Shown here in pieces: positions 53,791 to 64,000 of a DNA stretch of 64,000 nt. A program made the position numbers and the translations under genes. Source of the stretch: Macrothele yani (lineage: Eukaryota > Arthropoda > Arachnida > Araneae > Macrothelidae); contig CM076997.1 in NCBI GenBank assembly GCA_039090855.1, forward strand, positions 169,740,709 through 169,804,708. The letters run 5' to 3'. Under the pieces are notes generated by a model. The model searched no databases and had not been told where the DNA came from. It saw only the letters and a program-made list of their open reading frames with translations. Positions within the stretch are counted from its first letter, which is position 1. The number at the start of each line of letters is the position of its first letter.

Positions 53791-54949
53791 AGAATAACAA
53801 TGATTAACAGAGCTCAGTATCAGGTTTTATTTATACCGTTTCATGACCTTTACACTCGCCGTCATTTACCTGTGCTTTGTTCTATTTGCATAAAGACGCT
53901 ATGTTCATAAAGTTTTGGCTCTGTAGTGTTGGTGCCACTGACCGACAGATATTCAGTTACAAACTGCTAACAGAGCGATATCATAATGTATCATTCCTTG
54001 ACACCTGCATGAATCTACTACCCGAGAAAGGCGCCCTCTACTGCGCGACCTCTCACTCGAAGTCACATGCATACCAGATTGCACTGGTAAAACGTACGAC
54101 CTGAGTGACGTGGCAAATGGCAAAATATCGTGGCCAGCAATGAGATCTAAATCTTCTCGGGACAAAACTGTAGCGATACTCGTCTGTGGAAAATAACCGC
54201 GGAATAGCTGTCACTTCTTCTGTATTTGTGCGCCATACAGTGCAAACTGCTGGTATCCTGGTGTAGGATGCCCGTTGCGACAATCGGCCATTATTTATAG
54301 TCATCGAAGGTAATTTAACGGACCATGCGTTTTGTGTACACCATTCTCAGCCCTCTGGTCGTACCACTTTTTCAATGCATGCCAAACGCCACATTTCTGT
54401 ATTGTAATTCCAGACCATATACCTGACACGTTGCTGAACATTGTCCAAGAGCTGCTACGGTGTTAATATGGACAGTGCAATCGCTAGATCTGTTACAGAT
54501 GGCGACAATCTGAGACGTTAAGAAACTACTTTTTTGAACAAACTCCACTCCAGCGAATAATGTGACAGATATTCAGGTGCAAGAGCAACAAATCTGTAGA
54601 ACATGGACCAAGACATTACTAAAAACCACTTAAACTCATTTTCCTATCGTATTCATTGTTGAATTGCCGCGCTCATTCTGATGCACTTGCTTCACTGACA
54701 AGGCTGTAAACGTGACAATTTATTACTACATTTCGGCAAGTCGCTTGTTGAGGGTGTTTATAAAATAATGCTGCAAAATGACAAAAACGTTATAATTATC
54801 GTCATGTGATTTTAATAGGAATAAAACAAGAATCTGAGGTTTCTATAAATGCTAACAGATGGCGCTGCATTCATCAGACCAACATTAGAGTGAAGAAAAA
54901 GGCATTCCATTAGAAACTGCGTTATCTGTTCAAAGCAGGCTGTGCGGGG
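53791..54949. other. No gene recognised
   Basis: Minus-strand open stretches at 53953-54165 and 54053-54304 may include transposase debris ('FSTDEYRYSF' resembles SDESRYSF) but are not continuous enough to call. The rest is AT-rich. Confidence 0.35.
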
Positions 54950-55860
54950 AAAATGGTTCATCGAGACCAAATGAACAACGCAAGTGCAGCGGAATTTTAT
55001 TCAAACATATGCAGTGCGTACGCTATTGTCAAGATGTAACATAAGAAAATGGTAGGATCGTTTAATGTCAACGAGTAGTATTTTGAAGAATTGCTTCTCA
55101 GGAAGGCCACCTATCACTTACATGAAGGTGGAATTCTTTATACAAGCATTTCAACGCAGATCAGGCAAATCGGCAAGAAGGGCATCATGAGAATTTCCAA
55201 TACCAAATTCAACTTCCCAGAAAGTGCTCCATAAAAAACTAAAACTGTTAGTTTAAAAAGTATAAATTTTGCAAGCTATCCATTCCAGGACAAAAGTAAA
55301 CGGATGGAATTACCGGTGGAGGTTTTGGATAATATTAATAACGACAACACGTTTTTGTAGCGCTGTTTTCGTTTAAGTTAGATTTTCGGATGAAGCAGAA
55401 CTCCGTGCGTCAAGCCATATTAACGCTAAATCACTCAAATATGGAGTTCTGAACCACCACGTACCGTACGTTAGCATAAAAGAAATGGTGCAAAAATTAA
55501 TGTCCGGTGTATTGTCATGCATGACCGGATAATCGGGTCTTTCTTTTTCGTCGAAAAGAGTGTGAGCGGGATTGTTTATCTTGATATGTTGGAACAATTC
55601 GTTTTACCGCAGCTTCAAGAACTGCAACCTGACATCTTGTTCGAAAAAGATGGGGCTCTCCCACATTGGCCTCTTATGTGCGAGAACTCTGAATAATGAG
55701 TTTTCATGCAGATGGATTGGCAAGGTTGTCTGATTTTTTAAAATCCTCTGTATCTTCGAGTCAGAATCCTCAGTGCCATAGCCTTGTTGACCCCTGATAT
55801 TCTTAAACGCGCTTAGAATGAACTGAAATATATTTTATATCTCCTCCGCCCAGATAACGT
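54950..55860 (+). pseudogene. mariner-type transposase relic
   Basis: Readable blocks in shifting frames: 'FSGRPPITYMKVEFF', 'FSDEAELRASSHINAKSL' (first Asp, 'SDEA' as in DUF4817-type mariners), 'DRIIGSFFFVEKSVSGIV', 'YLDMLEQFVLPQLQEL' and 'LFEKDGALPHW' (second Asp). The third acidic residue region near 55780 is lost. No terminal repeats seen. Confidence 0.75.
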
Positions 55861-57119
55861 TAGCATAAAAGAAGTGAATACGCTGGCATAAAAATATATT
55901 AACTCTCTCTCTCTCTCTCTCTCTCAGCTACCTCAATATATACCCTTCGGTATAATATAGATATGTGTTAAATATAAGAAATGTATAAACTGGGAAGGAA
56001 AAGATACAATATCGGCGCCAAGTTTTTCGACGCTACCACTGCTCGTTGATTACTTTGAAATCAACGAACTAGAGTGACGAGAGTACTACAACGAAAATGA
56101 CTTGAAAGACCTCCCATTCGCTGATCAAGCAGTGGTTGTTTTCAAAAAAGGCTTTTACTTAGAATTTTAGGCAATAACATAAGAAAGTGAAATAACGAGA
56201 TTAATGCTGAACTTTTAGAAAGCTGTGCAATTTCTTCCAACAAATTATTTATAACAAAATGAGGCTAATGGCCACCCGAATGTTTATACAATATCTTAAC
56301 TGAGCCAAACACATCAGCTGATGGCTGCTACCGGGAGGAAATCAACAGATGTACAGATCCTTGCTACAATACATTTAGAGAAGGAACTGCCGTTTTCAAG
56401 GTGTGTTGTTTTCGAATCTTTATAAAGAAGGAATCAAGTACTGATTCACTAACTCCCAGTAGATTGTACTGAATAAAGACTTGCGCACAGACAATTTTAA
56501 TCACAATCGTTTCTGAATTAATTTTGTGGTTAATCCGACTTTTCTGACGCAAGGGTCTCAATGGGGACCAAAACCGGCTAACACCAAGGTTTTTATCAGA
56601 TACGGGAAGGAAAACTGTGGGAGAATTAATCGAAATACGTCTCATTCTAATCCCAAGGAGTTAAAAAATGCAGAATAGAAGTTTACAGATTATGGACTCA
56701 GAGATAAGAGCAGAAACACGGCGCGTGATCGCAGCTTCCTCGACCTGTGCAAAGGAAGAACTCAGTTCGTGCGTTGCGTTTGTTCAATATAAAACTCAGA
56801 CATGTAACTTCTTCTAATTTGTAATTTCAATTTATCATGTAGTTACGATTCGTTTATTATTCAAAGTCTTCAGTTCGGATAATCTATTTTAGAGTGAGTC
56901 AAACTTTTTATGTGCTTACATCATATTCTTAAGTGATAGTCTTTCATCCATTGAAACCGGCGCTGTTTCAATCTTGCTACCGAAGGTTGTAATCTATACT
57001 TAATATTATAAAGAGAAAAAGTTTGTGAATTTGTATGCTTTTAAGAGGTAATCTAAGCCGATATGGAAAATTCTTTCGCCATTCAAAAGCTTATTTTTTC
57101 CCAAAGGACATAGCCCACA
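55861..57119. other. AT-rich, no gene seen; (CT)n at 55902-55925
   Basis: At 56991-57060 there is TCTATACTTAATATTATAAA followed by GAGAAAAAGTTTGTGAATTT, which resembles the 5' end of some arthropod Helitrons, cut off by the mariner at 57122. Nothing else is recognised. Confidence 0.4.
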
Positions 57120-57121
57120 TA

Positions 57122-58470
57122 CAGAATGATTCATTCAGGACCGAACACTTATTTTCTTAATTAACTCACGATTGCAAAGGCATATTTGAATGAAATTAAT
57201 GTAAGACATAACCTGATCAATGGCAAAAAGGAATGTCTCATAGAAGATGATGGAAGTGCCTGCCGCCAACTTCCAGGCACATATTCACACGACGCTCCAT
57301 ATCGAAGGATGTGCGATGTAGCGTAGCAACGTCGATGGCAGCAGTTCTACGTGTGATGTTGTCTTCCAGTTCTTCAATCGACCTTGGCTTGTTGGCCTAA
57401 ACTTTGCTTTTAAGAAGTCTCCAGAGAAAGAAATCTGAGGTTGTCAGGTAAGGAAACCTAGGCGGCCACAGTTCTTTGGAGATAACCTGTCCTGGAAAAA
57501 GCCGCAAATTTCTGCCATGCTCTTATTGGAGGAGCGGCACGTTGCACCGTCCTGTTGAAAGTAACCATCTGCAAGTTCCTGATCATCCAGCTGGCTCACA
57601 AACTCATTAAAGATTTCCAAGTATCGGTCGGTATTCACCGTGTCTTTAAAAATGATTGGTCCAATGATACGGCGTCGGGACACCACACACCAGACACCGA
57701 TTTTCACTGGATGCAATGGATCTTCATGGATGGCGTGTGGATTATCACTGGCCCACACCCTTATATTTTGGGAGCTTACGTAGCCGGATAAATGGAACCA
57801 TGCTTCGTCAATAAATCATGTTATGTTCAACAGAGCGGTGTTTACGGCAAAAAATTTGACAAACCATTGACAATATGCCAATCGCTTTGCAAAATTGGGT
57901 GGCTGTAACTCGTTCACAGCCGTGATACAATACTGCTTAATCTTCGCCTGTATGGCCGCTCTTTGACATGTCGAATAAGATAGCCTAGTTTCTTGGGATA
58001 GCCTCCGAACAGATTTTTGTGGGGATGCCAATAACCTCTGCGTCACATCCTATACTGTGCCCTCCGCCATCTGGGGTCGTCCGCTCGTATGCAAATCAAC
58101 CAAGCTTCCCGTTATCACCAGCTTCTTTGGCAGTTTCGAAATGGTGGCTCTGGTAGATGGTTTACGCCCACCAAATTTCTTCAGAAATTTCTTCTGACAA
58201 TGAACACACACACGCTCTTCAGTTGATTTCACAATCTTCATTCTACCTCCTCGCAGAACAGACACGCTATTCCTTCCAACACCGCTACACAGATGGCGCG
58301 TCAGTGCGGAGCCACCCAGCTGCCAGGGAAACATTTTATTCACAGGTAATTCATGTCGACTGCTTCGTCAGGGAATAAAGAACTGCTTCGTTCGGGTTTC
58401 ACGTTCATTGTATATTCCCCAACTCATATATTCCACATAATAAGTGTCCAGTCCCAAGTGAATCACCCTG
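57122..58470 (-). mobile_element. mariner-type transposon, complete ends
   Basis: Inverted ends CAGAATGATTCATTCAGGAC at the left and, at the right, the inverse of CAGGGTGATTCACTTGGGAC. TA at 57120-57121 and 58471-58472. 1,349 bp. The CAG..TGATTC ends resemble those of 30448-31356. Confidence 0.92.
57240..58240 (-). pseudogene. mariner-type transposase, frameshifted
   Basis: Minus strand, several frames. N-terminal 'KFGGRKPSTRATISKL' and 'GSLVDLHTSGRP' (58240-58060), 'SPQKSVRRLSQETRLSYST' (helix-turn-helix), 'FAKRLAYCQWFV', first Asp 'DEAWFHLSGYVSSQNIRVW', then the long frame 57758-57444: 'ASDNPHAIHEDPLHPVK', 'IGVWCVVSRRRIIGP', 'GYFQQDGATCRSSNKS' (second Asp), and, after a shift, the third-Asp region. 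The C-terminus near 57250 reads 'CLEVGGRHFHHLL'. All three acid positions can be found but not in one frame. Confidence 0.82.
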
Positions 58471-58678
58471 TATTATTACAGTATGAAAAATTGGAGATGA
58501 ACAGCAAACGTCAAGCCTAGCTAATGCAAATGGATGCCGTTTGTATACCTTCTTCTCTGGTAAATTTCTCATTACTGTGTACTAAGAAATATATATCTGA
58601 CCTACATCAAATGGAATATGGTTCGGAAATACTCTGTGGTAAATATCTATAAGAGTGATGACAATATGTAGATGATTT

Positions 58679-58968
58679 TTGGAAGGGAGTGTCTGACCTC
58701 AGGTCTTAAACAGCCTTTAGAAACGGGAAACTAGGAGATTTGGGTTAGAGCGCCCGATAGGAAAGTGGCACTGAAGCGAAGTAGAAAAGGGGAGGAAGAC
58801 GCCCTTATTTATTACCGGGTGGCAGTACCCGGGGTCCGACGGCTTAACGTGCTCATCCGACGCACGGCGGATATTTAGTGGATCGAGCGTTCGTACCTGC
58901 CTGGGATCGAACCTGAGGCCCTTTCCGTGGCAATCACTAACGTTCACAACTAGGCCACCCGCGGCCCC
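58679..58968 (-). mobile_element. SINE-A copy
   Basis: On the minus strand: GGGGCCGCGGGTGGCC head, B box GGTTCGATCCCAGG intact, body 'AATAAGGGCGTCTT', and 'GGTCAGACACTCCC' at the end. Better preserved than the copy at 1256. Confidence 0.85.
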
Positions 58969-59153
58969 ATCTATAAAAGTATCGCATCGGTTAGCTTATG
59001 AAAGGAGAGGGGACAGAGGACGAACTATGTGATTTAATGTGTGGTACTGAAACTACAACTGTGATACTGTTCCTGTGGGTCTAGCTAATGCAAACGGATA
59101 CGTGCGTACTGTATGCTAACAGAACTTTATATCGATTAGAACAGTGTCACATA

Positions 59154-60566
59154 CACTGCTGGTCACCCAAAATGCAACACCAAGAAATACACGAGATAGC
59201 AAAGCCAGATTTACTGGACACATAACAACGGATACAAAGATGAAACGATTGAGCTTACAGGCCCGTGCGACTTGCGGAATACGCAGACATCAATAGTTCG
59301 TGTGGGCCCCATGGCTGGCAATAACGGCCGCTACACGCCGCGGTATCGAACGAAAGTGGCTTTGGATGTGGGCTTGGGGTATGTCGGTCCCAGCTGCTTC
59401 CACACGTTTCCACAGTTTATCAGGCGTAGCCGAGGGTGGTGCTTGCCGGGCTACTCGGATGCCGATCAGCGACCAGACGTGTTCGATGGGCGACATATCG
59501 GGAGAACAGGCGGGCCACGGCAGCAGTGACACCTGGTGGGCACTGAAGAATTGTTGCACGACGCGTGCCACGAGCGGGCGAAAATTGTCCTGTTGAAACG
59601 TGGCCGCTGGCAGGTCCTGCAGGTAAAGGAGGACTACAACCTCCAAAACGTCGGAGATGTTGCGGTGGCTGTTGAGTGTACCGGCGATGCGTACCAGTGG
59701 GCTGCAGGTGTCATATCCAATTGCGCCCCAAACCATAACGCCAGGTGACGGACCGGCATGGCGATGCATAATGCAGGCGTCATACAGTTTCTCGCCGCGG
59801 TACTGCCGCACGCGGATACGACCTCCGTGGTATAGCAGGCACAAGCAGGATTCGTCGGAGAAGAAAATGTCGTGCCATTCCGTTGTCCCGGTGCGGCGTT
59901 CAATGGCCCACTGCCGCCGCACTCGCCGGTGGTGCAACGTCAGTGGTAATCGGAGCAATGGGCGCCGTGCGACAAGTCCCCGCTCCTGAAGACAACGTCG
60001 AACGGTACGTGCTGACACAGGTTGTTGCGCAACACACCCTAATTCCTGCGCTAACGTTCGTGATGTGGCGGTGCGAGCCGTCAATGCCCACCGCGCAACA
60101 TGCCGGCCCTCTCGTTCGGTGGTGTGCCGCGGACGCGGCAAACGCTCATGTCGGTCCGTTCGTCCGTCCCTCCTGCACCCACCGAATCCGTACTCGCCTC
60201 ACTGTGGCTGGATGTCGTCCCACACGGGCGCCGATGTCTCGGTACGGTAAACCGCTGTCGCGAGAAGCCACTATTCGTCCCCTGTCGAACTCCGAAGCGT
60301 GCTGGAATGACTGCCGTATTCTGCGACGAGACATCAGGAAGCTTCGCACGCACAGGTCCGGCAGCACAATACACTTCCACTACTTACACCTCGCCTTCGG
60401 TGCACCCTTCTTATAGTGCTTCTGGGCGGCGCGCCGGGCGCACATGACTTGCATATGCCCTGCAATGATAATCGTCTGTATGTCCTCTTACGGGCGACGC
60501 ATGCTGCGACTTTCAGGCCAATCGGATGCTTCCTTCTTGGTGTTGCATTTTGGGTGGCCAGCAGTG
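59154..60566 (-). mobile_element. Tc1-like transposon, complete ends
   Basis: Inverted ends CACTGCTGGTCACCCAAAAT and ...ATTTTGGGTGGCCAGCAGTG (about 34 bp). TA at 59152-59153 and 60567-60568. 1,413 bp and unusually GC-rich next to its flanks, which suggests a young arrival. Confidence 0.95.
59290..60367 (-). pseudogene. Tc1-like transposase (DD34E), single frameshift
   Basis: Minus strand. The first frame (60367-60146) has 'SEFDRGRIVASRDSGLPYRD' and 'RHPATVRRVRIRWVQEGR' (helix-turn-helix domain). After one frameshift near 60150, a 283-codon frame runs to 59290: 'RPRHTTEREGRHVARW' (linker), 'ARTVRRCLQERGLVARR', first Asp 'DIFFSDESCLCLL', 'GVMVWGAIGYD', second Asp 'ATFQQDNFRPL', Glu 'SPDMSPIEHVWS' 34 residues later. 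All catalytic residues are present. Repair of one indel is all that separates this from an apparently complete transposase, the best preserved DNA-transposon gene here. Confidence 0.9.
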
Positions 60567-60568
60567 TA

Positions 60569-60926
60569 TTTGTTGGGTTTGTACAGAGGATTGCTCTACA
60601 GGGTCTACAGTATAATATGTCTAGGTAAACACTTAGACTTGTATTTATTATGGACTGTGATTATGAAAAATTGTCATTGAGAACTTATTATATGTGATAA
60701 CATTACATGCCTATTGGTTATGGATGATGTACAGTATAGTGGATATACTATTTGCTAAATATTTATAGGACAAGAAATCACTTATTGGCTGAATATGGCT
60801 TTTCTGTGTTATTGATGAGAAATTTTTGAAATTTGTGAATTCTTCTGTTTCTTGGTAGTATTATATATTTTGCTTACCCAACTTGAATTACAATATATTG
60901 CTCATTGAAATAGTGACAGGAGCAAT
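60569..60926. other. AT-rich; probable 5' leader of the downstream LINE
   Basis: No coding. It lies between the Tc1-like element and the LINE ORF1 start, so it may include the LINE 5' untranslated region, but no boundary is visible. Confidence 0.4.
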
Positions 60927-61946
60927 ATGTCTTCAAAAAGTAAATGTGATGTGTGTGCCTCAGAGATTCTTGAGTCCCAGCATTTGACTCCTGAGCATTT
61001 AAAATGTTCTGAATGTGATAGTAAATATCATTTTCAATGTCTTGGTGTACGAGAAAAATTGAAGACTTATGTCTAATGCTAAGAAAAAGAAATATAGATG
61101 TTTCAAATGTATAAACAAGCAAGCTCAAACATCTGGTAATAATGATAAGGAAGATGAAAGTCAACAGATGGGTGGAGATCAGATTTTGCGGTTTTCTGGA
61201 CCTGAGCCAGATAATAGAGAAATAGAAAGAAATACTGACTGTGAAGGTATTAATATAGCACTTATACAAATAAATAAAAAAACTAGATATCATACCAGAA
61301 ATGAAAAAAATATTGAAATGACTTGAGATGTGCTACCGAATTTTTAAGTACTAGATGTGATGACTTGATTAAAAAAAATACTTAGCTAGAAAATGAAAAT
61401 AAAATTTTGAATTGCAAAATTGAGAAAGTCGAAAAAGTTAACTCTGAACTTCATGACAAAATTAATAATATAATACAAAATCAAAATCTGCTAAATCAAT
61501 ATAATAGAAATGGAAATATTAAAATACATGGATTGGATTTGGAGCCCAAAACTATTGAAGGAAAACTTAGAGAGATTCTTACCATATTAACACAAAAATT
61601 GGAAATTCATGATTATAAACCTTCAGAAGTTAATGTTGTTCATGAGATACCGTCAAAACAGAAGGAAAAAAAATTAAGAAAATAATAGCTGAATTCACAA
61701 CAAGGACAAAACGTGACAAGTGACTTGTGGAAAGAAAAAAATAAATATTACAAATTCAGCGATTGGAGTGCCTCACAGTTCGTCCAGAATCTACATTAAT
61801 GAAAACATGTCTCCATTTAACAAAGAACTATTCTGGAGAGTTAAAAGTTTCGCAGTTGAACATTACTTTAAATATACTTGGTTTTCACATGGAAAAATTA
61901 TTATTAATGAAACAGATTCTGACAGAGTACATGTTATTTCAACATA

Positions 61947-63370
61947 CACTGACGGGAAAAAATCCCAACACCACGAAAAAATAGTTGTAGAGGAATGAAA
62001 TGGCGGCAATACATTTGTATAGGTAACATATTTAATCGATTAAAGTTTCAAGATCACAGCTTATTGTAAGCGCGAGAAGAGCCATTTTAAATGTGAAATG
62101 CTGGTACATTAATAACCGGTGTAACCGACAGATTGTTGAATGCAAGCACGCAAACGTTCATGCATTCTGTCGTACAGGTGCTGGATGTCAGTTTGTGGGA
62201 TGGAGTTCCATGCCTGTTGCACTTGGTTGGTCAATACAGGGACGGTTAATGCTGGTTGGGGGTGACGCTGGAGTTGTCGTCCAATGATGTCCCATACGTG
62301 CTCGATTGGTGAAAGATCTGGTGATCTAGCAGGCCACGGCAACATGTCGACACTCTGTAGAGCATGTTGGGTTACAACAGCGGTATGCGGCCGAGCGTTC
62401 TCCTGTTGGAAAACACCCCTGGAATGCTGTTCATGAATGGCAGCACAACAGGTTGAATCACCAGACCGACGTACAACTGTGCCGTCAGGATGCGTGGGAT
62501 AACCACGAGAGTTCTCCTGCTGTCATAGGAAATTGCTCCCCAGACCATAACTCCAGGTGTAGGTCCTGTGTGTTTCGGCCGCAGGCAGGTTGGCTGCAGG
62601 CGCTCACCTGGCCTCCTTCTAACCAACACACGGCCATCACTGGCACCCAGGCAAAACCGGCTTTCATCAGGAAACACAACAGATCTCTACTCCGTCCTCC
62701 AATGAGCTTTAGCTTGACACCACTGACGTCGCAAACGGCAGTGGTTTGGAGTAAGTGGAATGCACGCCACGGAGCTTCTGGCTTGGAGCTGTCCTTCAAG
62801 TAACCGATTTGTAACAGTTCGTTGTGTCACTGTGGTGGCAACTGCAGCTCGAATTGCTGTCGCAGACTCGGTACGATGCGCCACGGCCATACGCCGTACA
62901 CGGCGGTCTTCCCTCTCAATAGTGCCACGTGGCCGGCCGCAACCTGGTCTTCTTGAGGCAGTACCTTCCCTTGACTACCGCTGCCAACAATCATGCACAG
63001 TGGCTACATTCCTGCCAAGTCGTTCTGCAATATTGCGGAACGAAAATCTACCTTCTCGTAGCCTTATTACACGACCTCGTTCAAACTCCGTGAGCTGTTG
63101 ATAATGGCTTCTTCGTCTTCTTAAAGGCATTCTTGACTAACATCAACCCCCTACTTCGAATCTCAACGATAACTAACGCTCACGAACGTTACAGCGCGTA
63201 TTTACAGCAAACCTGCTTTGCATGTTCCGAGGGGCACTACTAGCGCCACACGTATGCGCCGAGCGCGAAATTTGCATAGACGTCATCTTACAGATGTACT
63301 CTCACCGCCTACCAACTGTCGTTTATCTAACACAACCCCTTATTGTTGTTGGGATTTTTTTCCGTCAGTG
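61947..63370 (-). mobile_element. Tc1-like transposon, complete ends, inside LINE ORF1
   Basis: Inverted ends CACTGACGGGAAAAAATCCC and ...GGGATTTTTTTCCGTCAGTG, TA at 61945-61946 and 63371-63372. 1,424 bp. Removing it and one TA restores the LINE ORF1 frame across the joint. Confidence 0.95.
62109..63127 (-). pseudogene. Tc1-like transposase, DD32E spacing, catalytic Asp replaced
   Basis: Minus strand. The N-terminus at 63127 ('MPLRRRRSHYQQLTEFERG', 'RLREGRFSFRNIAERLG'), linker 'GCGRPRGTIEREDRRV', 'MAVAHRTESATAIRAAV', 'IPLTPNHCRLRRQWCQ', first Asp 'MFPDESRFCLG', 'PGVMVWGAISYD', then the second-Asp motif reads QQENARPHT, so the Asp is Glu. The final Glu is in 'SPDLSPIEHVWD', 32 residues on. 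The C-terminus ends 'QQSVGYTGY'. Two or three frameshifts plus this substitution make it inactive. Confidence 0.88.
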
Positions 63371-63439
63371 TATGAAGATGTCTTGAAACTAATTCATAAC
63401 ATTACTCATTAAATAATATTTATTTGTGGTGACGTAGGA

Positions 63440-64000
63440 GCAGGAAAATGAAATAGATTCCTTGAACATATGTTTTCAAAAAATTTTACATAGTGGATTG
63501 AAACTGATTAATGTTAAAATTAGAAGTTTGATAAATAAATTCACATTGTTGGAAAAATTTTAATTAAATTATTAAATTCAAATATAGACATTTTTTGTGT
63601 TACTGAGACTTGGTTTCCATCTAAATAATATCAAATACGTTTAAACAACTATCGATAGTATAATATAGATAGATTTGATAGGGTTGGAAGGGAGGGAGTG
63701 GCAATTTATCTTAAAAATAATTATGGTTTTTTCTCAGAGATACAGGAATGCACTTATACTGTATAAATCATGACATGAAAATTTTAACTATTGAAAATGA
63801 TATTTATATTGTTACTGTCTGTTATAGGCCACCTAGGGGAAATATCTCCATGCAGTTTTTTGACATCGTTGACTAAACATCTTGAATATTCAACATTATC
63901 AAATAAACAAGTCATAATTATCGGGGACCTTCATATAGATCTTGCTTCAATAAATATAAATACTCGAAGATTATTCACACTTATAACTACCTATGGATTT
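63440..64000 (+). pseudogene. LINE ORF2, endonuclease N-terminus, runs off the window
   Basis: Pieces of an apurinic-type endonuclease: 'LKLINVKIRSLINKFTLLE', 'NSNIDIFCVTETWFPSK' (catalytic Glu), 'DRVGREGVAIYLKNNYG', 'VTVCYRPPRGNISMQF', 'QVIIIGDLHIDLASIN' (GD motif). These are the Jockey/CR1-type blocks in order. Several stops and frameshifts are present (for example near 63627 and 63760). The reverse transcriptase would lie beyond 64000. Confidence 0.8.

Larger units (their letters stand above)
60927..63412 (+). pseudogene. LINE ORF1 protein (PHD-like finger, coiled coil), split by a transposon
   Basis: Starts at ATG 60927 ('MSSKSKCDVCASEIL'). The cysteine/histidine pattern C-x2-C...C-x2-C...H-x4-C, then 'YRCFKC' in a shifted frame, fits a PHD finger. 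A coiled-coil stretch follows ('NCKIEKVEKVNSELHDKI'), then 'NQYNRNGNIKIHGLDL' and 'SSRIYINENMSPFNKELFW', the usual RNA-binding end of LINE ORF1 proteins. There are frameshifts near 61070 and between 61326 and 61407, and another near 61690. The last 14 or so codons ('YEDVLKLIHNITH' and stop) lie at 63371-63412, beyond the Tc1-like insertion, and continue the frame exactly. Confidence 0.78.
60927..64000 (+). mobile_element. LINE with PHD-finger ORF1 (Jockey/CR1-like), interrupted and running off the window
   Basis: ORF1 (60927-63412, split by a Tc1-like element) is followed by the start of ORF2, an endonuclease/reverse transcriptase, from about 63440. The order PHD, coiled coil, nucleic-acid-binding region, then endonuclease matches two-ORF arthropod LINEs of the Jockey/CR1 group. 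Confidence 0.8.

Noticed and set aside
59883..60416. Plus-strand open frame of 177 codons
   Set aside because: Antisense of the GC-rich Tc1-like transposase on the minus strand. High GC lowers stop frequency in all frames.

Overview
This is a stretch of animal nuclear DNA, almost certainly from an arthropod with a large, repeat-rich genome. The evidence is the mixture of mobile elements: an RTE-type LINE with a (GAT)n tail, a second LINE whose ORF1 carries a PHD-like finger, many Tc1/mariner elements of several subfamilies, poly(A)-tailed tRNA-derived SINEs and a Helitron. There are no bacterial operons and no rRNA. One possible host exon is seen (28179-28309, minus). The species cannot be named from this sequence.

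Layout. 1-3.5 kb: the 3' part of a Tc1-like element, a SINE-A copy, two SINE-B copies and an RTE relic. 3.77-6.94 kb: a nearly full-length dead RTE (minus). 7.07-8.59 kb: an RTE relic split by a SINE-B copy, which is itself split by a 586-bp miniature LTR retrotransposon (TRIM) at 7433-8018. The TRIM's 163-bp LTRs each carry a tRNA-shaped sequence with RNA polymerase III boxes. 8.7-19.2 kb: SINE-B copies, a DD36E Tc1-like element, a Helitron, a 5'-truncated RTE with an open reverse-transcriptase frame, and a mariner. 19.2-25.2 kb: an unclassified DNA transposon (TA target, ends GGGTGG) with an RTE inserted near its right end. 25.5-35.7 kb: a run of Tc1/mariner elements and one SINE-C copy. 35.8-40.0 kb: a fold-back element with a LINE tail inserted in one arm, then an RTE relic cut by three SINE-B copies. 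40-44.5 kb: mostly AT-rich, with SINE fragments and a palindromic SINE-D structure. 44.5-46.1 kb: a complete Tc1-like element. 47.4-53.8 kb: three transposons nested one inside another, plus a 56-bp minisatellite made from transposase coding sequence. 54.9-63.4 kb: mariner and Tc1-like elements and a SINE-A copy. 60.9-64 kb: a PHD-ORF1 LINE with a Tc1-like element inserted cleanly into ORF1.

Nearly every coding segment is a decayed transposase or retrotransposon protein with stops or frameshifts. The exception is the truncated RT frame at 14644-15951. Insertion order can be read in several places because removing an insert and one target-site copy closes the host reading frame. The items most worth follow-up are the tRNA-bearing TRIM, the two-member GGGTGG/TA transposon family, and the three-level nest with its transposase-derived minisatellite.
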